Program-made: the position numbers and the translations under genes
Part shown: positions 1 through 10,936 of the stretch, piece by piece
Layout: each line of letters opens with the position of its first letter
Numbering within the stretch: position 1 is the stretch's first letter
Origin: Prochlorococcus sp. AG-355-A09
Lineage (GTDB): Bacteria > Cyanobacteriota > Cyanobacteriia > PCC-6307 > Cyanobiaceae
Direction: 5' to 3'
Length of the DNA: 64,000 nucleotides
Assembly (NCBI GenBank): GCA_003280995.1
Contig: QCDG01000009.1
Location: 1 to 64,000 of the forward strand
The notes under the pieces: model-generated
Told to the model about the DNA's origin: nothing
Database searches by the model: none
What the model saw: only the letters and a program-made list of their open reading frames with translations

Positions 1-524
1 GCAGTTTTGCATAATTCAAAAATTATTGATTCAGTTGTTGTTAAGATCGCCCCACTCTGAGTCATTCTCTGTAATGCTGTTTCATGATCTACCCTATTTC
101 GACTCCCCATGGAATCTGATATGAGAATAACTTCAAATCCTTTTTGTAAAGAATCTAAGACTGTTTGTTGAATACAAATATGCGTTTCGATCCCACAAAC
201 TATCAAATTAGTAATTTTCTTATCTTTAAGTTCTTTCAAAAAATCTTCTAATTTAGCTAGGCTAAATTCCATTTTTTCAAATTTTCTAAATTCTGCTATG
301 GGTGATAACTCAGGTATCGTTACTCCCAATTTGAGAGGGTTTTGTTCAGATATAAATATGTTTTCTTCTAAAATTTGGTAAGCATTTATTAGCTTTTTAA
401 TGTTTTTGATTATTGAATCCTTATTAAAAATTGGTCTTATTATTTTTTCCTGAATATCAATAATTATCAAGGCGTTTACTTTCGATGATAATTTATCGGC
501 AGAGATTTCTTGATCATTCATCAT
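1..524 (-). CDS. Isochorismatase-family cysteine hydrolase (partial, runs off left edge)
   Basis: The reverse strand from an ATG at 522-524 stays open to the window edge, giving about 174 residues and lacking the C-terminus. The early motif NALIIIDIQ carries the aspartate of the isochorismatase/nicotinamidase fold. CGIETHICIQQT further on carries the catalytic cysteine and matches the family signature closely. Members hydrolyse nicotinamide, isochorismate or similar amides and esters in the cytoplasm; the substrate here cannot be read from sequence. A second ATG follows the first directly, so the start is uncertain by one codon. It is divergent from the Fur gene. Confidence 0.8.
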   Translation of the reverse strand, partial: MMNDQEISADKLSSKVNALIIIDIQEKIIRPIFNKDSIIKNIKKLINAYQILEENIFISEQNPLKLGVTIPELSPIAEFRKFEKMEFSLAKLEDFLKELKDKKITNLIVCGIETHICIQQTVLDSLQKGFEVILISDSMGSRNRVDHETALQRMTQSGAILTTTESIIFELCKT

Positions 525-640
525 TTACATGTAAAGGTACATTTAACATAATATTTTGAAGAACTTTAGTAAACATTTGAAATAAATAAGTTGTTTTACT
601 CTCATCTAGAGTTATTATTGAGAATAGCCAAGGGTTAATT

Positions 641-1093
641 TTGTCATTATCCTCTCAATACAAAGTAATCACATCTCCTCTTAGTGATGGATTACATAAA
701 GATGGGAAGAGATTAACTCCTCAGAGGTTAAAGGTTCTTAATTTATTTGAAAATATTGGCTCTGGAAAGCATCTTAGTGCTGAAGAGGTTCATGAAAAGT
801 TAGTTAAAACGAGCTCAAAAGTTTCACTAGCAACAATTTATAGAACTTTAAGACTTTTAGTACAAATGGGTTTGCTTCATGAATTAGAACTCAGTGAGGG
901 TGGACACAGATATGAATTGCTTAGTAACGACACACCGGATCATCATCATTTGATTTGCATTAGATGTGGAAGAACAGAAGAATTCGAAAATGATGAGGTT
1001 TTAGAAGCAGGCAAAGTTGCAGCAAAAGTTAATGGTTTTAAACTAATTGAATCCTCTTTAAATGTAAGAGCAATTTGTCCTAATTGCATGTAG
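641..1093 (+). CDS. fur: Fur-family metal/peroxide-responsive transcriptional regulator
   Basis: A 150-residue cytoplasmic repressor of normal Fur length. The winged-helix recognition helix (SLATIYRTLRLL, about residues 62-73) is typical of the family. The HHH cluster at 101-103 belongs to the metal-binding dimerisation region. Two CxxC pairs (C106/C109 and C146/C149) would hold structural zinc. The start is TTG at 641; no ATG is in frame upstream of the DNA-binding domain. Family members are Fur, Zur and PerR. The sequence alone does not decide between them, though the domain order is that of general Fur. It faces away from the hydrolase at its left and converges on the radical SAM gene at its right. 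Confidence 0.88.
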   Translation: MSLSSQYKVITSPLSDGLHKDGKRLTPQRLKVLNLFENIGSGKHLSAEEVHEKLVKTSSKVSLATIYRTLRLLVQMGLLHELELSEGGHRYELLSNDTPDHHHLICIRCGRTEEFENDEVLEAGKVAAKVNGFKLIESSLNVRAICPNCM

Positions 1094-1099
1094 CAAGTT

Positions 1100-2032
1100 T
1101 TAACTTAAAGTGCCTCCACAACTTGACCCTGCACCTGCAGTGCAAGCAAAACAATGTTCTTTTACAGCTACCCTGTAGTCAAAAGCAAATGATTCATCCA
1201 ACAGATCATAAAGCGTCTTTGGTCCTTTATTCTCTCGGAAATTTATCTGTTGGTTAAAGTCACAATCATAAATTTCTCCTAGCCAATTTACGCTAATTGT
1301 CTTTTTACACATTAGATTTTCTAAATTTTTTTCATTAAAATTTTCTTTTAGTAATTTGTAATAAGTATTTAGTTTCCCTTCTCTTCTAAGATATTCTTCA
1401 TATCTATTAATTGGCATATTAGTTATTGTGTATAAATTATTAAAAACGATATTGTATTTTTCGAATAGGATTTTTTTATAATCCTTCTCCAATATTTCCT
1501 GAGAAGGAGGAAGAATTGGGTTTACAGGATTGTAAACAAGGTTTAATTGTAATCCATTTTCTTTCTTCCCATAGCCTAAATCATTAAGAATTTTTATGGC
1601 ATTAATACTTTTTTCAAAAACGCCAAAACCCCTTTGAAAATCAACATTATTTTTTTCATAACACGGTAGCGAAGCAGTAACTATCACTTTATTTTTTGCA
1701 AGAAATTGAGGAAGATCTTCATAACCTTCTTCAAAAAAAATTGTCAAATTGCATCTATCAATAATATCAACTTGTTTTGTGTTCAAGCTGGTTATTAGGT
1801 TTTTAAATTTTGGGTGAAGTTCTGGCGCACCACCTGTAATATCTAAAGTCTTGATTTTGTATTTTTCAATTATCTTTGGAATAAGAGATATCATTTCATT
1901 GGACATCTTTTCAGTCCTTAGGGGACTTGAATTGACATGACAATGCTTACAAGCCTGATTGCATTTATAACCTATGTTAATTTGCAATGTTTCTATAGGT
2001 TTTTTATATATTGAGGGGAATTTTTCTTTCAT
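1100..2032 (-). CDS. arsS: ArsS-like radical SAM protein (arsenosugar biosynthesis family)
   Basis: A 310-residue radical SAM enzyme. The cluster motif CxxxCxxC is at C24, C28 and C31 (GYKCNQACKHC). A GGAPELHP segment follows, typical of the SAM-binding strand (TGGAPE). The C-terminal half has the DUF3641-type ending, with C294, C297 and C305 in HCFACTAGAGSSCGG. This arrangement is that of ArsS, which joins the SAM-derived 5'-deoxyadenosyl group to dimethylarsenic on the way to arsenosugars. No ArsM methyltransferase is visible next to it, so function rests on family resemblance. Its 3' end lies 7 bases from the Fur stop codon, in convergent orientation. Confidence 0.82.
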   Translation of the reverse strand: MKEKFPSIYKKPIETLQINIGYKCNQACKHCHVNSSPLRTEKMSNEMISLIPKIIEKYKIKTLDITGGAPELHPKFKNLITSLNTKQVDIIDRCNLTIFFEEGYEDLPQFLAKNKVIVTASLPCYEKNNVDFQRGFGVFEKSINAIKILNDLGYGKKENGLQLNLVYNPVNPILPPSQEILEKDYKKILFEKYNIVFNNLYTITNMPINRYEEYLRREGKLNTYYKLLKENFNEKNLENLMCKKTISVNWLGEIYDCDFNQQINFRENKGPKTLYDLLDESFAFDYRVAVKEHCFACTAGAGSSCGGTLS

Positions 2033-2072
2033 GAATCTATTATTTATAAATTGTCATTCGAAAATAAAAAAG

Positions 2073-3323
2073 TCAACTATTTTTTTTAAAGTTTGATCTC
2101 TCATTAGCAAGTTCAATAAACCAACTTATGTATTCTTTGGGACCATTTTTAAAAACGATGTCAAATTTTAAATTGTCATGAACATCACTGATCCCTATTA
2201 AACCTGATTTTTTTGTAGAGGGTCTTTCAACTTCACCAGAACTACTATCTACAAAAATTATTTTATTCTTAATCCCAAATTCATTACCTAATATTTGTAT
2301 TAATTCTAGAAAAGACCTGTCACTTCCTCCTCTTGAATAACTTTTTTCATCATTATTTTTTTTTGATGTGACTGTGTCACCAACTCCTACAATCAAAGGC
2401 ATATCTTCTTCTTGAATAGTTCTTTTGCACAAATCAATTTTTTCCTTAACAGAATTTGGGGAGTTTCTAAAATTAAAATTTCTTCCAAAAGGTGCTTTAC
2501 CAGTTTTATCCGCAATAAATTTATTTAAAAGAAATAAAACTCCAGAATCTTTAACTGCTCCTTTAATAAGTAATTGTATGTCTGTTGATCCGATATCATC
2601 TTGAGAAGAAAGTTTAATTGTTTCTCTACCATTTTTATTACCTAAATTTGGTGAAATATGAAGGAAAAATGAGTTTTTGAGGCCTTCGGATTCAGCTTTT
2701 AAAATGATTTCATTCATCATTTTTTCAAAACTAATTTGAATAAGCTTTCTTTTATCAGAATCTTCATGAACTAAATCAAATAGACTATTGAAATTAATCG
2801 TTGGCGAGAAGCGTGTTTCACATATTGATTTTACTGCGTGAAAATTGATATCCTCTTGGCTAAGTTCAGGAAAAATATTCTCAACTATATAATTAAATTT
2901 TGGTCTTATTAAACTGGGTACTTTAGATAAAAAACTTAGTTCTTTTTTTGAGACTCCTTCAAAACTTATTTCACCATTACTGTCTTGATACTCTACTCCA
3001 CAGGCAGCTAAACCTCTTAAATATAGTTCTTTGTTTTTAGGCTCAGTAGTGCTCCTTAAACTCCTCTCTATTATTCTGTTAACTCCTCTTGGGCCTTCAT
3101 GTTCTCCGCAAGTTAATACAAAGAATTCCTCGGCAAGTTCTTTTACTGCATAAATATATTTTGATTCTAATTCTCTAGTCATTGGATCTTTAACTAAAGG
3201 GATACAAACTCCGTCAATGTCTTGAATAAATAAGATATTTTTAGAAGAAATTAATTCTTTTTGTTCATTTAAATTACTTGCCATATATTCCATATTTATA
3301 ATTATTTTTCTTTTAATTTCCAC
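2073..3323 (-). CDS. stpA: Glucosylglycerol-phosphate phosphatase (StpA) family protein
   Basis: A 416-residue protein with an HAD-like N-terminal motif, FIQDIDGVC, whose D35 and D37 would be nucleophile and acid/base. The later GVGDTVTSK, RGGSDRSFLELI and VDSSSGEVERPS segments match the late acidic motifs and the length of cyanobacterial StpA/GGPP. StpA dephosphorylates glucosylglycerol 3-phosphate to make the compatible solute glucosylglycerol. In marine picocyanobacteria the related substrate could instead be glucosyl-3-phosphoglycerate. No glycosyltransferase (ggpS or gpgS) lies beside it. The ATG at 3323 gives an N-terminal extension; internal ATGs at residues 11 and 14 are equally possible starts. 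It is divergent from the 502-residue gene. Confidence 0.72.
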   Translation of the reverse strand: MEIKRKIIINMEYMASNLNEQKELISSKNILFIQDIDGVCIPLVKDPMTRELESKYIYAVKELAEEFFVLTCGEHEGPRGVNRIIERSLRSTTEPKNKELYLRGLAACGVEYQDSNGEISFEGVSKKELSFLSKVPSLIRPKFNYIVENIFPELSQEDINFHAVKSICETRFSPTINFNSLFDLVHEDSDKRKLIQISFEKMMNEIILKAESEGLKNSFFLHISPNLGNKNGRETIKLSSQDDIGSTDIQLLIKGAVKDSGVLFLLNKFIADKTGKAPFGRNFNFRNSPNSVKEKIDLCKRTIQEEDMPLIVGVGDTVTSKKNNDEKSYSRGGSDRSFLELIQILGNEFGIKNKIIFVDSSSGEVERPSTKKSGLIGISDVHDNLKFDIVFKNGPKEYISWFIELANERSNFKKNS

Positions 3324-3453
3324 TTTCTCAGAAATTATAAATTAAAAAACTCAATATTTTCAATAAATAATTTGCTATGGTCAAAAATTGCTTTAATGTA
3401 GAAAAATGTTGGTATGGGTAAGAAATTAAAAAAATTATCAAGAGTTTCCAAAA

Positions 3454-4962
3454 ATGAAGAATAATTTCGTAGAAAACATCAAAGATGAAAAATATTTTTA
3501 TTCATTGATTGAAGATATAGAGAATAGCAAAGTTGGATTTTACAGTGTTGGTTTATATCCTGCATCACTAGCATACAACTGTGCTATGCATGGAAAATCA
3601 AATAATATTCTTTTGGCTCCTAGGGAAGATAGAGATTTGTTAGGTGCTTTCTCGAATGATGTTATTTCTCATATGGATAATGAGATTATTGAAAAGATTA
3701 AGAGAATGGGAAATTATTCTTCAGAGGGAAAAATAAAGTCTTTTGATCTTAAAGATCTTCTCTTGAAATGTGAGATAGTTATTCTTGCTTCAAATAGTAA
3801 TCACATACAAGATGACGTTAAAAATGCTTTAGAACTCAGAAAAAATTTAAAAAGAGAAAATGTGGTTCTTGGCTGTCTAGTCGGGTCTTTTTGTATTGAT
3901 AAAAAAAATAAAAACCCTTTTATTCTTTGTAATAAATATCCAAATTTAGCTTTTTTTACAGGATTTCATCGTCACGGTGCTTTACGAAATCCTAATGATA
4001 GTTTTACTGCAAATTTCTGCCATCCTGATGCGCTAACAGCATTAATAGGAGCACGCATTTTGAATCAATTATCCCCGAAAATTCAAGTTTCTCCTGGAGT
4101 TCACAATATTGAATGTCAATATATAAAATCAATAAAAAATATTTCATCAATATTTGCAGGTTTTGTAAATAACTTTCATTCCGATAAGCCAGGAATGCTG
4201 CCTACCATTAATACAATTTTGTTAACTCAATGTTTAGATCAGGCCGCATCATTATCAATAAAAGTTAGAAAAGAAAATAAATTAGAGAATAAATATCTTT
4301 CATTAAAGGAACTTGGTTATGGTGAAGAAATAATTAGTGCAAGGGAAATAATTAATGATAATTTGTGTGAAAAAGGAGATTATACTTTTTCTCAATTAAA
4401 TGCTGTTAAGGCTGATGTCTTAGGGAGTATGACTCTACCAACTGAAGGAAAACCAACACGTAATTTTCAAGCAGGACAAGTTTTATCAGATATGCTTTTG
4501 CAACTCAAGAGATGTCCAAAAGATGTTTCAGAATTTGTAAATTGGTGTAATAAATACTCTCTCAGTCAAGGAGGTTTAGAAGGTCTAAAATCTTTAAATT
4601 TTTGGCCAGAAATTTATAAAGAATTCAAAATCAAAAATAATAATTGTTCAATGATTAATCTGATTTATTTATGCTTTAATGCTAATTCAGAAGAAAAAAA
4701 AGAAATTTATAAGGTTTTAATTAGTTCAGAAGAAATCACTAATTTTTGCCAAGAATCTGTGAAATCTGAATTATCTTTCGAACTAAATGAAAAATTAAAA
4801 GGAGATTATCTTTTTAATGATATTGAAAACTTTTACAAGAAATTATTTATTGACGAAGACCAAAACGCTTTTAAAAAAAATAAATATAGTAATCAAATTT
4901 CTAAAAAAAATCCTTGCTATATAAATGTATTGAAAATTATTAATAAATATTTTAATAATTGA
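3454..4962 (+). CDS. Conserved protein of unknown function with Rossmann-like N-terminus
   Basis: A 502-residue protein I do not recognise securely. Residues 27-40 (VGFYSVGLYPASLA) resemble the glycine-rich turn of an NAD(P)-binding fold. They are followed by VILASNSN, a common second-strand pattern in glycerol-3-phosphate or 6-phosphogluconate dehydrogenase-like proteins. The middle (GFHRHGALRNPNDSF, then ADVLGSMTLPTEGKPTRNFQ) looks conserved. The last 120 residues are lysine- and asparagine-rich. No membrane segment or signal peptide is seen. It is divergent from the StpA-family gene, so a link to glycerol or compatible-solute metabolism is possible but only inferred. Confidence 0.6.
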   Translation: MKNNFVENIKDEKYFYSLIEDIENSKVGFYSVGLYPASLAYNCAMHGKSNNILLAPREDRDLLGAFSNDVISHMDNEIIEKIKRMGNYSSEGKIKSFDLKDLLLKCEIVILASNSNHIQDDVKNALELRKNLKRENVVLGCLVGSFCIDKKNKNPFILCNKYPNLAFFTGFHRHGALRNPNDSFTANFCHPDALTALIGARILNQLSPKIQVSPGVHNIECQYIKSIKNISSIFAGFVNNFHSDKPGMLPTINTILLTQCLDQAASLSIKVRKENKLENKYLSLKELGYGEEIISAREIINDNLCEKGDYTFSQLNAVKADVLGSMTLPTEGKPTRNFQAGQVLSDMLLQLKRCPKDVSEFVNWCNKYSLSQGGLEGLKSLNFWPEIYKEFKIKNNNCSMINLIYLCFNANSEEKKEIYKVLISSEEITNFCQESVKSELSFELNEKLKGDYLFNDIENFYKKLFIDEDQNAFKKNKYSNQISKKNPCYINVLKIINKYFNN

Positions 4963-5012
4963 TTATTTTTCTAATTTGCTAGAAAGCGAAGTTCTTAATT
5001 TATTTACGAATC

Positions 5013-5714
5013 TTGATTGCAGGGTTAGAATTATTATGGTTTAAAAGGTTTTTTTTGAAAAAGGAATTAACACATCGTTCACATGAACTTAAAGCTCTTG
5101 GTTGGAATCAAGAAGACTTAACAAGATACGAAGATTTATGGGAATATAGTCAAAGATGGGGATTAATAAATTTAGAAAGAGAAGACAGACAGTTTTTAAA
5201 GAATGCAGAAATGTTACTTCCAAAGATTCAAAATAAAAAGATATCCGTTAAAAAAACTATTGAAGAAAAATCTTATTATCTATGGTTAAATTTTTACCTC
5301 GATGAAATTAATATTTTTAGTAATTCTAATCTTCCAAAAAATAAATATGGTGTTTGGACACTCTTAATTGAAGAGGAAATAAAACTTCTTAAGGAATTAC
5401 AACCAGTTATGGGTCTTCCAGATACTATAAAAGCTAAGAATCTATTCGAAAATAGAAAAGAGCTTATAAATAAAGCTTTTAGCGAATTTGATGCTAAGAA
5501 CAATGATAAGGGTTTCAACTTTGATGAAGTTTTAAACAACTCTGAAAAAGATGTTGGTAAGAATTGGAAATCAATTATTGAAAAAAATCCTGAGGCTAAT
5601 AAAACTTTTCCAATAATTGAATCTGCAAATATTGATAAACTCAGATCTGCGATAAAAGAGGATTTGGGTACATATATGAAAGATAATTACCCCTCATTAA
5701 AAAAGGATTTATAA
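5013..5714 (+). CDS. Hypothetical protein, hydrophilic, 233 residues
   Basis: I do not recognise this protein. It is highly charged and mainly helical by composition, with tryptophans near the N-terminus (GWNQEDLTRYEDLWEYSQRWG). The start is taken as TTG at 5013; no in-frame ATG precedes the conserved-looking N-terminal part, and a TTG near 5055 is an alternative. It begins 50 bases after the 502-residue gene on the same strand and may be cotranscribed with it. No cofactor motif, membrane segment or signal peptide is visible. Confidence 0.6.
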   Translation: MIAGLELLWFKRFFLKKELTHRSHELKALGWNQEDLTRYEDLWEYSQRWGLINLEREDRQFLKNAEMLLPKIQNKKISVKKTIEEKSYYLWLNFYLDEINIFSNSNLPKNKYGVWTLLIEEEIKLLKELQPVMGLPDTIKAKNLFENRKELINKAFSEFDAKNNDKGFNFDEVLNNSEKDVGKNWKSIIEKNPEANKTFPIIESANIDKLRSAIKEDLGTYMKDNYPSLKKDL

Positions 5715-5780
5715 ATATTTATCTTTTTTTTGTTTTTTTTTGGAACTTTTGTAAGTTAAATAGATAATAGGATTATTTAA

Positions 5781-7115
<1,335 letters not shown>

Positions 7116-7128
7116 GAAAGGAGATTTA

Positions 7129-8019
7129 TTGGCTTTAATAATTCCTAGTAACTATCACAAGATTAGTGATGTTGAGAAAAATCATATATCTTGGATCGAA
7201 CCAGAATTGGCAAAAAGACAGGATATACGTCCTCTCAGGATTGGTATTTTAAATATCATGCCTCTTGGCAAGCAGTATGAATTTAACTTACTACATCCAC
7301 TTGGTTTATCTCCTCTTCAAATTGAGCCAGTTTGGATAAAGCTTAAAACTCACTCTTATAAAACATGGGATCTAAATCATCTGAATAATCTATATATAAC
7401 TTGGGAAGAAGCAAATAATCCAGAACCGTTAGATGGAATCATTATTACTGGAGCACCTATTGAGCACTTAGCCTTTGAGGATGTTAAGTATTGGGATGAA
7501 TTTGTGAAAATTGTAAATGAAGCTAGAACTTCTTGTGCGAGTACTCTTGGATTATGTTGGGCTGGCTTTGCGCTGGCTTATTTGGCAGGGGTTGATAAGC
7601 AAGTTTTTGATAGGAAATTATTTGGGGTATTCCCTTTAAAAAGTCTTGTTCCTGGCCATCCTTTGATGGGCACACAAGATGATGAATTTATTTGTCCTCA
7701 AAGTAGATTTGCAGGATTACCAGATTTGGAGATGGAGAACGCCCAAAAAGAAGGGAAATTGAATTTGCTGGCTTATGGAGAAAACGTAGGATATACAATA
7801 TTTGAATCTAATGATCAAAAACAACTTATGCATTTAGGTCATCCTGAATATACGGTGCATAGAATTATTAGTGAAATTGAAAGAGATAAAGAGAAGGGAG
7901 ATGTTCCTCCTCCTAAAAATTTTGATCCAAATAGTTCAAAAACCGCTTGGAGATCTCATAGGAATTTGCTTTTTCAGCAATGGCTTTGGTTTTGTTATCA
8001 ACAAGTTAGTCTTAATTAA
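7129..8019 (+). CDS. metA: Homoserine O-acyltransferase, MetA family
   Basis: A 296-residue MetA-type enzyme, close to the usual 300. It activates homoserine by acylation using acetyl- or succinyl-CoA. The nucleophile is C143 in LGLCWAGFALAYL. The partner histidine and glutamate lie in the LGHPEYTVHR region. The start is TTG at 7129, preceded by a clear Shine-Dalgarno (GGAAAGGAG) 5-6 bases upstream, rare in this window and decisive for the start. That site overlaps the end of metY, so the two genes are probably translated in tandem. Whether the acyl donor is acetyl- or succinyl-CoA cannot be settled by eye; pairing with metY favours acetyl. Confidence 0.93.
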   Translation: MALIIPSNYHKISDVEKNHISWIEPELAKRQDIRPLRIGILNIMPLGKQYEFNLLHPLGLSPLQIEPVWIKLKTHSYKTWDLNHLNNLYITWEEANNPEPLDGIIITGAPIEHLAFEDVKYWDEFVKIVNEARTSCASTLGLCWAGFALAYLAGVDKQVFDRKLFGVFPLKSLVPGHPLMGTQDDEFICPQSRFAGLPDLEMENAQKEGKLNLLAYGENVGYTIFESNDQKQLMHLGHPEYTVHRIISEIERDKEKGDVPPPKNFDPNSSKTAWRSHRNLLFQQWLWFCYQQVSLN

Positions 8020-8024
8020 CTTTT

Positions 8025-9590
8025 TTAATGAGCGCTTTCAATACCACCTAGTCTTTCAAATAAGTTAAGACTTTCTTTATTTAATCCTACAATTTCAACT
8101 TTAGAACCACCATTCTGGAATTTTCTAATAATTTGCTCAAGAGCAACAACGCCACTTTGATCCCAAATATGAGCTAAAGACATATCAATTACAATATTTT
8201 CAGGATGTTCATGAATTTCAAATCCTTGTAAAAAATAAATTTTACTTACAAAAAATAATTGTCCTTTTACTCTATAGGTAGTTAAATTATTTTCTTTTGC
8301 TCTTGAGACAGTTATAACTTTTGCAACTTTTCTGCTGAAAAGAATTGCAGCTAATGCAACTCCTGCAATAACTCCAAGTGCAAGATTATGAGGTTTTGTA
8401 AGCATAGTAACTGAGAAAGTCATAAGCATGACTGCAGTATCGCTTTTAGGTATCTTTCTAATATTTTTTAATCCATTTATATCTGCTGTACTTATTGCGA
8501 TCGTTATCATGATTGCTACTAAAGCAGCCATTGGGATTGCCCCAATCCAAGACTTCAAGAGGATAATCATAATTAGTAGAGATATACCTGAGGAGAGGGT
8601 TGATAATCTAGATTTACCACCATTTTCAGTATTCATAACAGATTGCCCAACTAAGGCACATCCTGCCATTCCACCAAATAAGGATGCCACAATATTTGCG
8701 ATTCCCTGTCCTCTTGCTTCTTTATTTTTATTAGAGCTCGTATCAGTTACATCGTCTAAAATGTCTTGAGTTAAAAAGGTTTCCATTAAACCTACGAGAG
8801 ATATTGCAAGTGAAGTCGGTAAAATTATCCCTAATGTTTCAAGACTAAAAGGCACTTTCCCATTTTCTATTGATCCGAAGGGAAGAGAAATACTTGGTAA
8901 TCCATCAGGTAATTTACCCAAATCGCTAACTGTTGGGACATCTAGATTAAAAAATATGCTTATAAGAGTAATTACTACTATTGCGATAAGTTGAGATGGG
9001 ACTACTTTTGTGATTTTTGGAAGCCCATAGATAATTACTAATCCTAGGATTACAAGAATCCAAACTACTGGAATCTGAGAGTTAATTGGATATTGACTGA
9101 TAGTTTGTTCAACTAATCCTTTTGATTCTTTAATCCCTATTCCTAACTGAGGTAGTTGTGCTTGAAATATTAAAAGTGCCAATGCATTTACAAATCCACT
9201 TAATACTCCTGTTGGAACGAATCGCATTTGGTAGGCAAGCCTTAAATATCCCCAAAGAATTTGGAAAATTCCAGTTAATATTCCAGCTGCAATGAGATAT
9301 GGGACTCCTAATCCAGGAGCTTGTGATTCTCCATAAGCAACAAGTCCAGTCATTAAAAGAGCTGTTGAACCTGTGGCTGAAGTGATCATCCCCCTTCTTC
9401 CTCCAACAATGGCAATCGTTATAGATAGGCAAAATGCACCAAAAAGGCCAACTTTAGGATCTACACCAGCTATACCTGAAAAAGCAATTGCTTCTGGGAT
9501 CATTGCAAAAGCAACAACTAAGCCAGAGAGAATATTTGACTTTGGATCATCTAACCAATTTTTAGATAAATATCTTGAGAAATTTGACAT
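8025..9590 (-). CDS. SulP-family anion transporter with C-terminal STAS domain
   Basis: A 521-residue inner-membrane transporter. About 10-12 hydrophobic segments fill residues 15-415, starting with the SulP signature region (GLVVAFAMIPEAIAFSGIAGVDP). A cytoplasmic STAS domain occupies about 430-515 (IVIDMSLAHIWDQSGVVALEQII). SulP proteins carry sulfate, bicarbonate (BicA) or other anions with Na+ or H+. Convergence on metA hints at sulfate, but BicA-type bicarbonate uptake is an equal possibility in cyanobacteria. The gene ends 5 bases from the metA stop codon. Confidence 0.9.
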   Translation of the reverse strand: MSNFSRYLSKNWLDDPKSNILSGLVVAFAMIPEAIAFSGIAGVDPKVGLFGAFCLSITIAIVGGRRGMITSATGSTALLMTGLVAYGESQAPGLGVPYLIAAGILTGIFQILWGYLRLAYQMRFVPTGVLSGFVNALALLIFQAQLPQLGIGIKESKGLVEQTISQYPINSQIPVVWILVILGLVIIYGLPKITKVVPSQLIAIVVITLISIFFNLDVPTVSDLGKLPDGLPSISLPFGSIENGKVPFSLETLGIILPTSLAISLVGLMETFLTQDILDDVTDTSSNKNKEARGQGIANIVASLFGGMAGCALVGQSVMNTENGGKSRLSTLSSGISLLIMIILLKSWIGAIPMAALVAIMITIAISTADINGLKNIRKIPKSDTAVMLMTFSVTMLTKPHNLALGVIAGVALAAILFSRKVAKVITVSRAKENNLTTYRVKGQLFFVSKIYFLQGFEIHEHPENIVIDMSLAHIWDQSGVVALEQIIRKFQNGGSKVEIVGLNKESLNLFERLGGIESAH

Positions 9591-9620
9591 TTTAAGTTTC
9601 TTTATAATTAAGAAGTTACC

Positions 9621-10895
9621 TCATAGAGGAGGCAAAATACCTTGTGGGTCAAAAATATTCTTTAAAGTTTTTAATTCATTCATTCTATTTCCAAAGGCTA
9701 ATGTAATTTCTTCTTCATGAGAATTCAAATGATTATGCAATTGTGCTAAGTGAATATTTGGATAAAACCTTTTTAGCTTGCTCCATGATTTATAAATCCA
9801 TTCCAGAGCGACTTCTTTTTCTTGAAGATCATTTTTTTTCCATGATGCATATATCCATGGTTTCCAAGTACTTTTTCTATGAACAAAAAAGCTTGCTCCA
9901 TGATTTAACTTTTTAGTTTTGCCACCTAATTGTTGAGAAGCAATATAACAGGAATTATTAGGTTTATTTTCCATTATTTCACTCAAGCATTTTATAAAAA
10001 TTGGGATATCATTTTTTAAATCTTCTCCAAGAAGACTAATTACTTCAGAATGGTTATTTCTATTCAGCTCATATAAATTCAATTCCTTTGGAAAAAAATT
10101 AATTTTGTTAAAGTTTTCATAAAATTGTTTTTTTAGAGCAGGAAATTTGTCTAGAAGCATTAAGTTTTCTTCTGTTCTTTTATCCTCTAAATTATTGAGT
10201 TCAGCAAAAATATATATATAAATTTTTTGGGCATAAATCCATTGAAGACTAATATTTTCTGGAAATTCCTCTGATAGTTTTATTATTTCTGAAAGTTCAT
10301 TTAGATTTACAAATCCTTCAATAACCTTTATTGGATTAGATTGGATAGTCTTAAGTTCTATTTCGGTAATAATTGAAAAGAAGGGTGCTGCGCCTTTAAT
10401 TGCTTCCCAAATCAATTGTTCTTCAGGATTTATTTGATTTTTTTTTAAAGAGATAAATGTGCCATTTCCCAAGAAACCTTTTATTGATTCAATATTATCA
10501 ATGGCTAATCCGTAGGCTCTACTTAGCGGGCTTACTCCACCAGTGAGTATATAGCCCGCTCCAGGAAGTTTAGAAAGTCCGATTGGAAAACTTCGATTAT
10601 GTTTTTGTAAATGATTTACTAGATCCCCCATTATTACTCCACCTCCAATTGTTACTAAATTGGTTTTTCTATCTAGGTGAATTTTGTTGTAATTTTTTCT
10701 TAGATCAAGAGTTGTAAAACCATTTTTTGCACAGCTAGAGGTTGTACCTCCACTACATACGCAAAGGTGCTCGAATTCTTCAATAGAATAGTTATCCTCA
10801 TAAAATAAGGACTCATCAACGTCATAAATTAAATTCTTTAATTTTGCATCTTTTGAGTTGATATTTGGAACTTCAAGCAAACTATTATTTTTCAC
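9621..10895 (-). CDS. FAD-linked oxidase (PCMH-type FAD-binding domain)
   Basis: A 424-residue flavoprotein. The N-terminal half has the PCMH-type FAD-binding pattern: CSGGTTSSCAKNGFTTLDLRKNYNKI, then VTIGGGVIMGDL and GLSKLPGAGYILTGG. The C-terminus (FGNRMNELKTLKNIFDPQGILPP) is the standard ending of FAD/FMN-containing dehydrogenases such as GlcD or berberine-bridge enzymes. The substrate is unknown. It lies downstream of sulP in reading order on the other side of a 30-base gap. Its 5' end nearly touches the divergent cbiX gene, so the two promoters must be close or overlapping. Confidence 0.85.
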   Translation of the reverse strand: MKNNSLLEVPNINSKDAKLKNLIYDVDESLFYEDNYSIEEFEHLCVCSGGTTSSCAKNGFTTLDLRKNYNKIHLDRKTNLVTIGGGVIMGDLVNHLQKHNRSFPIGLSKLPGAGYILTGGVSPLSRAYGLAIDNIESIKGFLGNGTFISLKKNQINPEEQLIWEAIKGAAPFFSIITEIELKTIQSNPIKVIEGFVNLNELSEIIKLSEEFPENISLQWIYAQKIYIYIFAELNNLEDKRTEENLMLLDKFPALKKQFYENFNKINFFPKELNLYELNRNNHSEVISLLGEDLKNDIPIFIKCLSEIMENKPNNSCYIASQQLGGKTKKLNHGASFFVHRKSTWKPWIYASWKKNDLQEKEVALEWIYKSWSKLKRFYPNIHLAQLHNHLNSHEEEITLAFGNRMNELKTLKNIFDPQGILPPL

Positions 10896-10936
10896 TACAT
10901 GATATTGTTCTTTACTATTATGGTATAAGTAATAAC

